From Sialis fuliginosa (lineage: Eukaryota; Arthropoda; Insecta; Megaloptera; Sialidae), in the NCBI GenBank assembly GCA_961205875.1, contig OY540814.1, forward strand, positions 8,848,993-8,912,992: DNA of 64,000 nucleotides. Direction: 5' to 3'. Shown piece after piece: positions 37,560-48,928 of the stretch. The position numbers were made by a program, and so were the translations under genes. Position 1 is the stretch's first letter. Every line of letters starts with the position of its first letter. The notes beneath the pieces were generated by a model that saw nothing but the letters and a program-made list of their open reading frames with translations, was not told the origin of the DNA and made no database searches.

Positions 37560-37690
37560 ACCAATGTTTCGTCGCATATCGCAAGGAATATCTTCAAGAA
37601 TCTTGAAAAAATGCCCTGAAGATGTTCACATTGGCCAAAATAACAATAAACACGACGTAACTTTCTCCCAAAAGCCAAGATTCATCTAAA
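37560..37690. repeat. Diverged copies of the CTGAAGATG/CGAAAC repeat
   Basis: The minus strand shows CTTGAAGATATTCC, a stem, then CGACGAAACATTGG. The plus strand at 37,616-37,630 shows CCTGAAGATGTTCACATTGG, and the segment ends with AAAAGCCAAGATTCATC, like the tail of the copies at 8,500 and 38,407. It appears to be two overlapping fragments in opposite directions. Confidence 0.45.
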
Positions 37691-37814
37691 AAGCATCACC
37701 AAAACTTATATTATATTAAAAAATTAAAAATTGCTTTAGATTCAAATATAACGATTGTTTTTTTATATCTATATCTAGAATCATAATATACTATTAGTGA
37801 CGTTAATTATAAAT

Positions 37815-37903
37815 AAAAACAACTTATTTGTCTAAACGTCAAAATTCATTAAAGAAAAAGTAACCGCAAGCTTTCGAATTGACAGATTCATCATCAGCCT
37901 AAA
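37815..37903 (-). repeat. Dispersed terminal repeat with TCGAAAGCTTGC, copy 2
   Basis: On the minus strand GGCTGATGATGAATCTGTC, then AATTCGAAAGCTTGCGG and TTTTGACGTTTAGACAAA match the copy at 28,901-28,999. CTGATGA, a GAAT/ATTC stem and GAAA resemble, but do not exactly fit, a hammerhead ribozyme core. Confidence 0.55.
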
Positions 37904-38406
37904 AATATAATAAATAACAATTAAATACAATAATATAATGTAAAAATATTGATGTTTCAAATTAAAAATTCAGAAATATATACCTTATATTTTTATTAAT
38001 TTTTATAAATATCTAGAATCTATAGATATTTAACATTAAAAAGAGTGCGTGAGCATTTAGTATTCTAATCAAGATAAGGTGTTATTGAATTATTCCCCAA
38101 AAAGCCAGAATTTCCATCGCGTGAGCTTCCGCCGTTTTTCCAGATTCAACTTTGATATTTGTTAGGACTCATCGGTCGAACTCGATTGGTCCGTTTGTAA
38201 TAGTGACGACACCGGGAACCAATCAGAAGAAATCTCATGATATTGTAAATGAAAATGATCCAGGCCTGGATGAAAGAATATTTGATATTATCAGTAAAAT
38301 GCATTCAATTAAAATATATATTAAATAACGTTTTGTTATTTCATATTTATCAATGAAACTATCAATTGGTTGATAACCAATGTATCTTTTTCTACGATAA
38401 TTGAAC

Positions 38407-38512
38407 AAACACTTTTAGAAGAGACCTGAAGATGTTCACTGCAATGTGTGACGAAACGTTGGCCGATAACACGACCAAACTGACGCGGCTTACACCCAGA
38501 AGCCAAGATCTA
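38407..38512 (+). repeat. Dispersed repeat with CTGAAGATG-stem-CGAAA motif, copy 2
   Basis: A near match to the minus strand of 8,500-8,625, from CTTTTAGAAGAG through CCTGAAGATG, GTGTGACGAAACGTTGGCC, to CCCAGAAGCCAAGATC. Confidence 0.65.
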
Positions 38513-38884
38513 TATCAAGACCACTGCGGAGTGCGGAAGCCTTAAGACTTGTATTGAAAAAAAAAATAAAAAATAAATAAATATTGTATATAATAATATT
38601 ATATATAAATATATTATACAGTATAAACAAAAATGTGATACACTCCAACAAAATCTTTTAAAGCTTTTATTTAAATCCTAAATATAAAGAATAAATTCGT
38701 GAATTTATATGGCTTACATTACACTCTTATTGTAAAGATATACCATCAATAAACAAACTTTTTATGCGTATTGCGGACAAAAATAAAAAATACATATATC
38801 TCAAATACGATATATGCTGTAACTGTTGTTCTGTTTTCTGAGAAATGGTTAAAATCATTTGCCAAACAGGGCAAGAAAAAAAGT

Positions 38885-39045
38885 TAGTGCCAGTCTGAGG
38901 ACTGCAAATTTCCATCGATCGCCACACTCCGTTTCGCTGAATTCCATGAATTGACCCCCGCGTCCTCGCACCGCTCCGCAACTATCCACAAACTCGACGG
39001 CGTCTTCCAGGAATTGGAGTATTTCGACAATGACGTCACATGCGC

Positions 39046-39048
<3 letters not shown>
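38885..39048. other. GC-rich island with a full cAMP-response element
   Basis: About 160 bp of GC-rich sequence open in one frame on each strand (minus: DVIVEILQFLEDAVEFVDSC...; plus: ATLRFAEFHELTPASSHRS...). Neither translation is recognised. TGACGTCA at 39,031-39,038 is a perfect CRE palindrome. It ends at the CA microsatellite. It could be an isolated exon, a promoter or enhancer, or an old duplication; codon-like periodicity on both strands prevents a choice. Confidence 0.3.

Positions 39049-39089
<41 letters not shown>
39049..39089. repeat. (AC)n then (AT)n microsatellite
   Basis: About 15 AC units from 39,049 run directly into a short AT run. Confidence 0.95.
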
Positions 39090-41700
39090 CAATAACAAAC
39101 GTTACATAAGAAGCGATAACATCTATAATCTTCCCGGGTGGCGATGTTTTTAAACTCTATCATCGATTCGAAGTTCCTAAAAACCATCACGCGTGGGTTT
39201 TATTATAAAAATGATTGATTATAGATTAATTTATTATATTAGTCGTGTTTTCGAATTTTGTATGTTTTTGTTATCCTGCTAAAAAGTTTTGTGATTAATT
39301 TAGATTAAAAAATATAAATGTAGTAATGTAGGTAAGGCTTGACTTCATAATTGAAATTATATTAATGACTTCATTATTAATACGATAATGTCATAAGTTA
39401 TCTTTTACAATTAAATGTGTCAATGATTATACATTTTTATCAATTTAATGATAATTTAAAATTGCAAAAAAAACATAATATTTTGATTTATTTATTAAAA
39501 ATATTATATCTGTGTACCAAAATCCATATGTTTAAAATAACAAGTGGTTACAGTTAACTGTACATTTAAAGTCAGGTAGAAAATATATTTTATCTTACAA
39601 TAAAATACTACTAGCGAAACAAATAGAAAAGGGTCCAAAAGTCCAAAGTTCGGTTTACTTTCTACCTGTTTTTTACCAGGATTTAGCGTGAGAGCTGTAT
39701 ATTAACCTAAAATGAAAAGTAAAAATATCGCAAATAAAATAAATAGAACATTTTAAATGAATAAAAAAAATTCAAGATGTGATATATAAATAAGGCGGAG
39801 GCGTAGTTAAGGGTGAAGAAACCGGCGGAAGGCTTAAGAGGGCGGAAAAATAACCTAACTCCTATATATAATGAGCAAAAAAAGGGGGCGCTGTTACAGG
39901 TTCTTGTCCGGGGCGCTAAGAATATTAGCTACGATTCTGATAATAGGTAAAAATAATTTTTTGATGAAAACAAAAATAAACTGACAAAACACCAATAATA
40001 TAATTGTTTTTAAAACATTTGTTTTGTTTGTTTGCCGCAAAACTAATAGAAATAAAGGACAATTGGAGAATTTCTCAATACCCCACTTGTTAAATAAATT
40101 CAAATACCTGTTTGTAAAAATGTAAATCAATAATGCTTCTTACATACACTATATGTATACAATTTCTTTACAAAACTTTCGTTTATGTATAACAATTCAC
40201 AAAACCATATAGGTGCACATTATAAGTACAAAGTAGGTAACCATTAAAAATATTGAGGATTCTAATCCTTGAATTATGGCCGGATTCATCGTCAACCATA
40301 TTTTGTAAAATAATACTTCGCTGGTTTTACTTATCAGAGCTGGATTTACAATTCGGCTTACAATTTATGAGATTATTTTACGTTAGTTTGCTCCTATCGT
40401 GGCAAATTTTTATTAATTAAAAACTGTCCTCCGTCCGGACCAAATCTAAATTTGTACAATATTACAATTAATTTTTTAATGATCCTTTTCCCACTACCTC
40501 AAAGTGTTATATAGATTTTTATTTAAGTACTTTTCTGTCATATTATTCAGAAAAAAATAATATTATTACATTTTTTCAAATTGTTTAGTTTTAGAATTCT
40601 AAACAGGTGATTTGTATATAGGTACCTACATCTCGATCAACATGTTTTTATATTACTTTTTTATCTAGTTGGTCTCCGTAATTTTTATCACTACCTATAA
40701 TAATGTAATCTATTAATCTAGCAAGAATCTGGCTATTATAATTTAATTTATAAACATGGTAAATTATTTATTTTTCAATATTTTATCTGATTATTTTACT
40801 AACTATGTGATGAAGCGACAGAGTCCATATAGTTATAATTTTATAATAATCAATTTGTTATTTTATTAAAATCATTTTTGTTAATTTTTAAAATACATTT
40901 TAGTAGCATACAACTTGTTAGTGACAGAAACATCAACATAAATTTATCCAAAATAGAGAAGAAGCAAAATATAAAGGCACTGCAAAAATAAAATAAATAA
41001 ATAAAGAAGGGCTGAAATAAACCGTTTTTATTATGTTTTCACACGAGAATAAATAGGTTAAGGTAACAAAGTAAGTTATCTCTTCTCAAAATAACTGGCA
41101 CATTTAGAAAATAATTCTGGTTGGGGAGAGGGATATTTTTTTGTAATTATATGTGATTTTTATTTTTTTATATATCACAATTGTTAAATTAAATAATGTA
41201 TATTGACAAATTCGGGGGAGGGAGTTCTAGCTCTAGCCCCTAACCCCATCTTGGATACGCTACTGTTTTATTGTGCTGGTTATAGCTTGTGCGTGCAGCT
41301 CTAAGATTCAAATGTGCAGTTCTAAATGTTACCTTGTGCAGTGCTTAAGGAAAAAAATAAATGCAGCGATAGTTCTCGACTTACGATTAACAATACTCTG
41401 TTATCGGATCAATAATGTGGATTTTTTTATTCAATTCCGAATATAAAGTAATTTTGTTTTGTTTTTAGTCTTCGCCTCTTATTCTTTCTATAATATAACT
41501 TTTGTTCAATTTGTGCAGCTCTAAAATTTCGGTAAAACTAGCCATAATATTAAATTTAAAAATCTGGTGCTGTCTTATTCGTACGGCAAAATTATAGTTA
41601 TTACCAGTTATTAGTTAACTTTTCGATGGAAAACCGTTGTTACAAAATCCTATATGCGCCACTGGTTAGTTTCCAATTTAAAAATCGACAAAATCTATAA
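39090..41700. other. AT-rich spacer with hAT-like fragments
   Basis: About 39,794-39,850 (GGCGGAGGCGTAGTTAAGG) and 39,895-39,940 (GTCCGGGGCGCTAAG) look like degraded hAT-type ends. About 41,200-41,270 repeats the phrase at 13,770-13,835 and ends GGATACGCTACTG. No gene was found. Confidence 0.4.
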
Positions 41701-41709
41701 ATGTATAAT

Positions 41710-42832
41710 TAGGGTGCTTTTTTTTGCGACTATTTTTTTTTTTCACTCCCACCTCAAAATTTTCTTGGAAATACCTCAAAAAAAATTCCCTGAAAATTTG
41801 AGCCCTTAATTTTAATATTAAGTACTCGCTTTCAGCGTTTAAAGATTTCCCATTGAAAATACACGTAAACTTGAACTTTTTTTTTTTACTTTTTATAGCT
41901 CAGAGGCATTTTATCCTATTTGAACGTTTAAAAAACCAAATTACGCAGAATTAAATGTTCTATAAAAGTATTTATTGCAACGAAACTGTAACTTACAAGG
42001 GTGAGACAGTACAGGTGATTAAAGTCAAATTTTTCATGAATTTCTTGTTTTTTCATTGTTATTTCATAAATGGCTGAAAATACAGAAAAAGTTTAAATAA
42101 AAAAGTTGTAGCAAATTCAATTTTCTTCAAAAAAGATCCTGAGCATCAAATCTCTATTATTGATATTTTTCAAGATAATAAGCTTTTTGTTTTTTATGAT
42201 TTACGATTTTCATGAATTCGCGACTCTAATTATTAAAAACAATTTTTTTTTAAGTTATTATCTACTTTTTCAAAGTCAAGAAGAAAAGAAGAGGTAAATA
42301 ACCTCAAATAGATGTTCTTTATGTTCATGAAAATCGTAAATCATAAAAAACAAAAAGCTTATTATCTTGAAAAATATCAATAATAGAGATTTGATGCTCA
42401 GGATCTTTTTTGAAGAAAATTGAATTTGCTACAACTTTTTTATTTAAACTTTTTCTGTATTTTCAGCCATTTATGAAATAACAATGAAAAAACAAGAAAT
42501 TCATGAAAAATTTGACTTTAATCACCTGTACTGTCTCACCCTTGTAAGTTACAGTTTCGTTGCAATAAATACTTTTATAGAACATTTAATTCTGCGTAAT
42601 TTGGTTTTTTAAACGTTCAAATAGGATAAAATGCCTCTGAGCTATAAAAAGTAAAAAAAAAAAGTTCAAGTTTACGTGTATTTTCAATGGGAAATCTTTA
42701 AACGCTGAAAGCGAGTACTTAATATTAAAATTAAGGGCTCAAATTTTCAGGGAATTTTTTTTGAGGTATTTCCAAGAAAATTTTGAGGTGGGAGTGAAAA
42801 AAAAAAAATAGTCGCAAAAAAAAAACACCCTA
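41710..42832. mobile_element. 1.12-kb near-perfect palindromic fold-back element with 9-bp target duplication
   Basis: The left arm (41,710-42,216) and right arm (42,324-42,832) are inverted copies of about 507 bp, almost identical by eye; the differences seen are a C/T change and one-base changes in the T runs. The loop is about 107 bp. Ends are TAGGGTG and CACCCTA. The flanks ATGTATAAT (41,701-41,709 and 42,833-42,841) are identical 9-bp duplications. Very long inverted ends with a 9-bp duplication point to a Mutator-like fold-back element. There is no coding. Arm identity implies a recent insertion or recent arm copying. A transcript would fold into a 500-bp RNA hairpin. Confidence 0.88.
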
Positions 42833-43211
42833 ATGTATAATACATATTTTGTATACATTCTACACGCATGGGAAAAAATATAAACGTATTATATCGTGTT
42901 CGAAGAAGTAAACACAAATTATGATAATTAAAATAAATGAACGCGCTACTTCCTGCCCGAAGTGTTGCATTCCTGTCCCGCAAGTCTGAGGCAGGGCGAC
43001 GATGAATATGACTCATCGCGAGCCGTCTTGCACCGATCGCGTTTTACCTACCTGACCGGTTTTTTTATTCCTCTGTTCTCCCTAATCATACTATGCCAAA
43101 GCTTAACCATATAAGGCAAAGTCCAATATTTTGTTTGTATAGACTAATGTGTTCCACTCTGTATTGTGAGAACTTTTGTAAATAGGAACAGATTCAAACA
43201 GCAGGTAGGGA

Positions 43212-44150
43212 CAGGTGCGTATACAGGGGGAGGGTAAGGGGTCATGACCCCCCCCCCCCCCAAGAATTAAAAGATACACTAGATATTATGAAGAAATCTG
43301 AAAGTTATTTAAAGTAGTCAGATGAGTTCAAATCACTATATATGTATTCAGTGGTGTATTTTAAGATTTGGCGCCCTAGACTTATAAGGTTTGCCGCCCC
43401 ACAAATTAACGAAAAAAAAGCAAAAATCTTTTAATAATGAAAAAAGGCCATAAAAAAGAATAAATACTATTTATTAAATATTTACATTTTTTGCGATGCA
43501 CAAATTGGTTGAAAAATTAGCCAATAACACTGTCATAATTAACAAAAAATAATAAAATAAACTACAACTTTCTTCTATCAAGAAAATATCTTTTCAAGTC
43601 AAATATAGAATAGTTAATTAATGCAAAAGAATTTTTGATTCTTGTATCAAGAAAATATTGGTTTTATAAAAGTTATTTTTTCTCTCATCGTCAGTGTAGG
43701 TAACGATTATCAAAAGCCGCCCCTCCCAGCCTTCCGCTCCGGGCCATGGCCCCTATAGTAAATACACCACTGTATGTATTAATAAATTTTCAACTACAAA
43801 ATCATTTGAATAAAAAAATTATATTATGATAATTAGCTGCTTGACACGTAGAAATGAAGATTGACATACTATTTTTAATATATGTACCTATAATTAATAA
43901 TGAGCATCGCTAAAGTATTGCCACCAAATAAAAATATCAAATCAGAGTGTACGTCGGATACTGAAGTTTTGCCAAGTTCTGGAACAGCCTGCATTTTTTT
44001 TGCAAAAACTGAACGATAAAATATTTTGAAATGTATTATATGTTTATTTCACATATATATGCTGCTATTAGGAAGTGTTTTTCTAAATGTTAAATTTAAA
44101 TATTTTTTCTGTATGACCCCCTCCGAGAAATTAGGCTGTATACGCGCCTG
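43212..44150. mobile_element. Outer hAT-type element of a nested pair
   Basis: The ends CAGGTGCGTATACAGGGGG and TGTATACGCGCCTG are inverted. Flanking 8-mers GGTAGGGA and GGCAGGGA agree at 7 of 8. Without the inner insertion it is about 0.5 kb. It carries a C run near 43,247 and no recognisable transposase. Confidence 0.75.
43349..43772. mobile_element. Inner 424-bp hAT-type MITE inside 43,212-44,150
   Basis: The ends CAGTGGTGTATTTTAAG and AGTAAATACACCACTG are inverted. Perfect 8-bp duplications TATGTATT lie at 43,341-43,348 and 43,773-43,780. It inserted after the outer element. Confidence 0.88.
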
Positions 44151-44159
44151 GGCAGGGAT

Positions 44160-45165
44160 GGGTTGAAGAGAAATTTTGCCTCATTGTCAGAATTTTTTGT
44201 GAGATCAAATGAAAACATGTATTTATATTTGTCATTTAATGTCAGTAGTCTAGTGGCGGCCTTTAGGAAAAAAGGGCCCTAGGCAAGATTCCCATTGCGG
44301 GCACCGTTAAAAACCAAAATCCGAATGATTTTTTTAGCAAATTTAACTAATTAATTTAAAAATTACTCGAATTTATATCGGAAGACCTTTTTTGCTTCCA
44401 CTTTTGAAATTCCAGACCCCCAGAAATCACGCGCCCTAGGCAGTTGCCAAGTCTGCCAAATCTTATTTTTACACCATAACAATTTACATATATTTGAACA
44501 GTTCATGTTCATGTTCGTAATATAATGACATTTTTATTAATTTTTATAAATATAGCTTACATCATTAACTTTAAGAGTATCATGTGCCCTAAGACCGACG
44601 CGACCCTTTTTCCCTATTATAAGCAAATTAAATTTGGTAAATTAACAAATAAGTTAAATAATTAAGGTCAATTTATTAATGTTCAAATTTTTGTTAATAA
44701 AATATTATATGATAATTATTATATTTATGTTTGATTTTTGAAACAAAAATAACGTATATTTTTTAGTAGAAACATATATTAAACATATTAATATATGGTA
44801 GAAAGTAATAATAAAATTTCAAAATCCCGGCAAAATCAGACTGGAATTAACCAGTTCTGGCCGGAACCGGAATAAAATCGTGAATTCCGGTACACATCTA
44901 TTTAAGAAATAAAATATAATATGTTCCTTTAAATTTTTAAATGAATAGAAAATAATTATACGATACTGTTTTGTATTCTGATCCTTTCCGTGTTCTGTGT
45001 CAAGTGTCATATAAAATATTAACTGAACGCAAATTAGACAACAAAAACAAGCCGTGGGTTCGACTCTTGAGGTCCACACAACCAATTTCCCAACATGGTA
45101 TGACTATAAATACTTGAATACTGATTATTTATTGTTTCCATATAGTTTGTGAATAATTATTTTGC
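44160..45165. other. Spacer with partial hAT-like pieces
   Basis: About 44,254-44,460 contains GTGGCGGCCTTTAGG, GGGCCCTAGGCAAG and GCGCCCTAGGCAG, typical of decayed MITE ends. About 44,850-44,901 ends CCGGTACACATCT, related to the element at 26,513. The minus-strand open frame across here is not a gene. Confidence 0.4.
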
Positions 45166-45167
45166 TT

Positions 45168-45783
45168 CCTCGTAATATCGAAGATACGAGAAGCTATGTG
45201 ATCGTTTCAGATTGAGACAAAAAAAAAGTTCTCCAATTTCAAAATTTTAAATTGATTTATCCGTTTCACGTCAAGATAAACACTTTTCGTTCCGTGTCTG
45301 TCTGTCTGTTCGTGTGTCCGTCCGTCTGTCCCCTGAATCCTTGTCACACGCATAACTCATGAACCACTGAACCGATATTATTGAAACTTGGTTGGATGGT
45401 TGGGTTTGGTTTGAGGACGGTCCCATTTCAAAATCATCAAAATCGTGTGTAAGGGGGAGGGGTGACACCCCAAAATATTTCTTTTTTCAAGATATCTCAA
45501 GAACGAAACATGTTACGAGAAAATTTTATAGAATATTTTTTGTAGAGCATTAAATTTCCTATAATATGGGTCTACTACGTTTGTTGTAAAATATTCCCTT
45601 ACAAAGATTTATCTCAATTTATTTTAAAAATTCGTGTTTTGTTTTTCTAAATTGATATTGTTTGGATATATTAAATGTCATTTTGACATTTGCATAAATT
45701 TAGATTTAGATTGAAATTTCCAAAAAATTAAAAATTATGAAAAAATAATTAGCACGAGGAAGCACTGTGCATTTACTTGGCAG
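45168..45783 (+). mobile_element. Non-autonomous repeat element, copy 2 (longer)
   Basis: Partner of 34,853-35,399. The termini GCTTCCTCGTAATATCG and GCACGAGGAAGCACTG are partly inverted (GCTTCCTCG with CGAGGAAGC). It includes a CTGT/CCGT-rich stretch and CACGCATAACTCATGAACC, a phrase common in insect non-autonomous repeats. Confidence 0.65.
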
Positions 45784-45789
45784 ATGTTT

Positions 45790-46509
45790 TTTAATATGTA
45801 AGTATATAAAAATTGTAATGGAATTTGTCAGAAATAAAACTTTATCATTGATTTATGAATACATATTAGTTTTCTATTATTTCTAATGTCAATAATATAA
45901 CACATTTTTAGAATAATTACTGACAATTTGAATTTAATTGTATTTGTTTCCAATAAAAATATTTATTAGTATTTAAAATTCAAATTTTGAGGATGGTTTT
46001 CACCCTTTCAATGGTTGTTTAGACACGTATAAAAAAATACTGAAATACATATATGTTTCATTACTTGTATTGTAGAATATTCATGCAAAAATTCAAGTAA
46101 ATCTTACCAAAAAAATATTTTATTTACACTTACACTTATCAACTTTTACACCTTTTTTTACTTCCATAGAAGTTGAATTTTCAAAAATCCTTTTTTTTTT
46201 CAAATCTTATTACGTTGGCACCCCAACGTATTTAATAGCATTTTTTATTTGCGAGATTTCGTGCACATAAAAAATGACACAAAAGAGTTTAAATATACTA
46301 TAGTGACCTTGAAATTTTTTATTTTGATTTTGATTTTCGGGCCGATTACAATAACTTCCTATTGGGAAGTTAAAAAAACTCTTTTTATATTATGATATTT
46401 AATGTTCTGTAAATTATCATACATTATTTTACATTACAATAATAATAATAATATATTACACATTCAGATAAAAATATAAAAAAAATTAAATAACTTACTT
46501 TATATTAAA
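45790..46509. other. PRPF31 downstream region, AT-rich
   Basis: It contains the PRPF31 3' UTR; an AATAAA on the minus strand lies at 46,318-46,323, about 190 bases past the stop. Otherwise featureless. Confidence 0.4.
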
Positions 46510-48124
46510 CTATGATTTTTCTATTTTAATGAACCCTGATGTATTTGAAAAGTATTTAGCATCAGGAGCTTGATCAGGTTGTTTTTCAGCAGCATGGGGG
46601 TTCACGATTTCCAATCCTTGAAGTGGTGTAAACGCAACACTAGAAGCAGTACCCGACACTTGTCGTTTAACTGTAGTACTTCCACCCCACTGTTGTGCTT
46701 TTTGAAGATTTTTTTGCAGAGTTTTTGATATCCTAACTTTAGTTTTTTCATCTACTTGTGGTAACCTAATTCTTCCTGTTCCGGTTTTACCAATTGTACC
46801 TCTAGAATAACCTAAATCCTCTTGGTAAGCATCTTCTTCTATGTCAGCAAAATTTAATCTATTTGCATGTTTTCTGAATTCAGTCATTGCATAACGTTCT
46901 TTCATTTTTCGGACACGTTTACCACCTCTCTTCTTACGACTTGCTTCTATTGGTTTGGGTAACGGCTTAACAAATTTTACAGGAGGAGGTTCTTGTAATT
47001 TGTCGAGTTTCTTTTCTACTTCTTCCCGAAGACCACGTCCTATGTGACCATCACAACTCTCGTGTGATGCGTCTACTCGGGCTGCGAGTGCACTCTTTGT
47101 TGCAACTAAACGTGCTGCCTTTCTTCGAAGATCAGGTGGTGTATCTTGAACAACCTATAAATAAATTAAAACAGTAATTATACCATAGTGGTTTCCATTA
47201 TTTAAATACTTTACCTGTGAATAATAGATAAATCCAGTATGTGGTAAAGCTGCTGTTTGAGAAAATCCAGATAAGACTCGTTTTTGTTGTCCTAGAACGA
47301 GTACATTACAGGCTGGCATTTTTGCTAATTTTGTTAGACCACCAGCTACACCCATCATCTTAGCGGCAGTAGAAGCACCCACAATTGCTGATAAATTTGG
47401 TGCAATAAATGCCATTCTACTTTCAACATATTCATATATTTGTAACTTGAAGTTATTTAGTTCCAATGCAATATCACATGCTTCATCAATTTGTTCTTTT
47501 TCTGTTTCTGTTAATAATGATCTGTAGCAAAGAAAAAAATATATACATAAAAATACATAAATATGGTTGATTAATAATTCATATTTACCCTTGTGTTGTA
47601 GATGCTGTAACAGAAACAACCATAATTGTAGCTTGCGTTAAAAATTTCTGCAGAGTTTCATTATTTTTTGCTTGATCTAAGTCATTTCCTAACTCTTTAA
47701 CAGTCATTAAATAATCCATTGGAGCCATAACTAATGATTCTAGTTCTGGAAACCTTTTTTGATATTTGTCTTTAGCAAAGCGATGTATTGTAACTATTTC
47801 TGCATCTACTTCAACAGCAATATTATTTGCTTCTACGATTAATTGATATTCTGGATCTGATTCTACAGGGCCTATACTATCTGCAGATTGTCTAGGTTGT
47901 GTCATATAAATATCAATCATTTTCATTACATTTCTAAGGTGATTTGAATCGTAGAGTTTAGCAAGTTCTCGTACAGATGTTATTTTCTTTTCTGGCATAT
48001 CAGGAATTAAATTTGAAAATACTTTTTCTTCCTTAATAGGAATATCAGCTGTGTCCATTTGTTCTTCCAAATCATCGTTGTCATTTTCTTCCAAATCTGC
48101 GAGTAATTCATCAGCGAGAGACAT
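46510..48124 (-). CDS. PRPF31: U4/U6 small nuclear ribonucleoprotein Prp31, complete
   Basis: Binds the U4 snRNA 5' stem-loop together with the 15.5K protein and links U4/U6 to U5 in the tri-snRNP before spliceosome activation; nuclear. Exons 48124-47589, 47521-47215 and 47154-46510 sum to 1,488 nt (495 aa; human is 499). The N-terminus is acidic (MSLADELLADLEENDNDDLE), followed by a coiled-coil/NOSIC part, then the Nop domain with the highly conserved YEYVESRMAFIAPNLS (208-223) and MGVAGGLTKLAKMPACN block. The Prp31 C-terminal domain follows, with KKRGGKRVRKMKERYAMTE, EEDAYQEDLG and SGTASSVAFTPLQGLEIVNP. All key blocks are intact and phases agree at each junction. The ATG follows a short AT-rich leader. 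A 332-bp MITE lies about 240 bases upstream of the start. Confidence 0.97.
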
Positions 48125-48365
48125 TGTTTACTAACTTAATTTTATTGTATGTAGTAATAAAGCAGTCAGAAAAATTATATTTACACACAAGATAAGTTTG
48201 GTTATTTTTTAAAACGTTTCAACTTTTGACGTTTGGATGTTACTACCCATGAATACCAACCAAACGGGTTTTACGTGTAAAATACCCGTGATTTAATTTC
48301 AATAAAGTTTGTAAATTACGTTTATGAAATGCGTCAGTGCATAATAAATAAATTTGTTATGGTAA

Positions 48366-48697
48366 TGTCCGGTATCATAAAGGACCTAACAAATTTGTTA
48401 GCTAACAAACACTTTCAACTGAGGTATCAAACATATATGACAGTTCTTTTGGAGTTTGTTGATGACTTTGACAAGTTTCGCGCACGCGTTGAAGGTAAAT
48501 ACAAACGGTATTAAAACAGTGGTGATGTTATGAAAATTATTTTGTACGGTCAAAGATGCCAACTGTGTTACAATTAATTGAAGTGTCACTGCTCTAAATT
48601 CCATAACTAATCCATAGATACTAGTACAGTATTAATACCCCATATGAATGTAATTGCTAGCTAACAAATTTTGTTAGGTCCTTTATAATACCGGGCA
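48366..48697. mobile_element. 332-bp MITE, PIF/Harbinger-like, copy 2
   Basis: The ends TGTCCGGTATCATAAAGGAC and CTTTATAATACCGGGCA pair for about 45 bp through TTAGCTAACAA. TAA flanks both sides (48,363-48,365 and 48,698-48,700), fitting the TWA duplication of PIF/Harbinger. It lies between the PRPF31 start and the ABAT 3' end. Copy 1 is at 36,208-36,500. The small open frames here belong to it. Confidence 0.75.
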
Positions 48698-48738
48698 TAA
48701 GAAAAGAAACAGTGAATTTAAAAAAATCTGTTCAGCAA

Positions 48739-48744
48739 TTTATT
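48739..48744 (-). terminator. Candidate poly(A) signal of ABAT
   Basis: AATAAA on the minus strand about 185 bases beyond the ABAT stop codon and before the MITE. Chance occurrence is possible in such AT-rich DNA. Confidence 0.35.
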
Positions 48745-48928
48745 AACATACATAATATAATATACCTTTGGAAGACATGAACATCGGACGTTTCTTTGGA
48801 AGACTGTCAATACATTGAACATTGTAAAAGCATTGTATAAATAAACATTTGGTAATGTATAATAAACATATAAATACATAGGTCATAGTGTAACATTAAA
48901 AAAATATATTTATAACATAAAAAATAAA

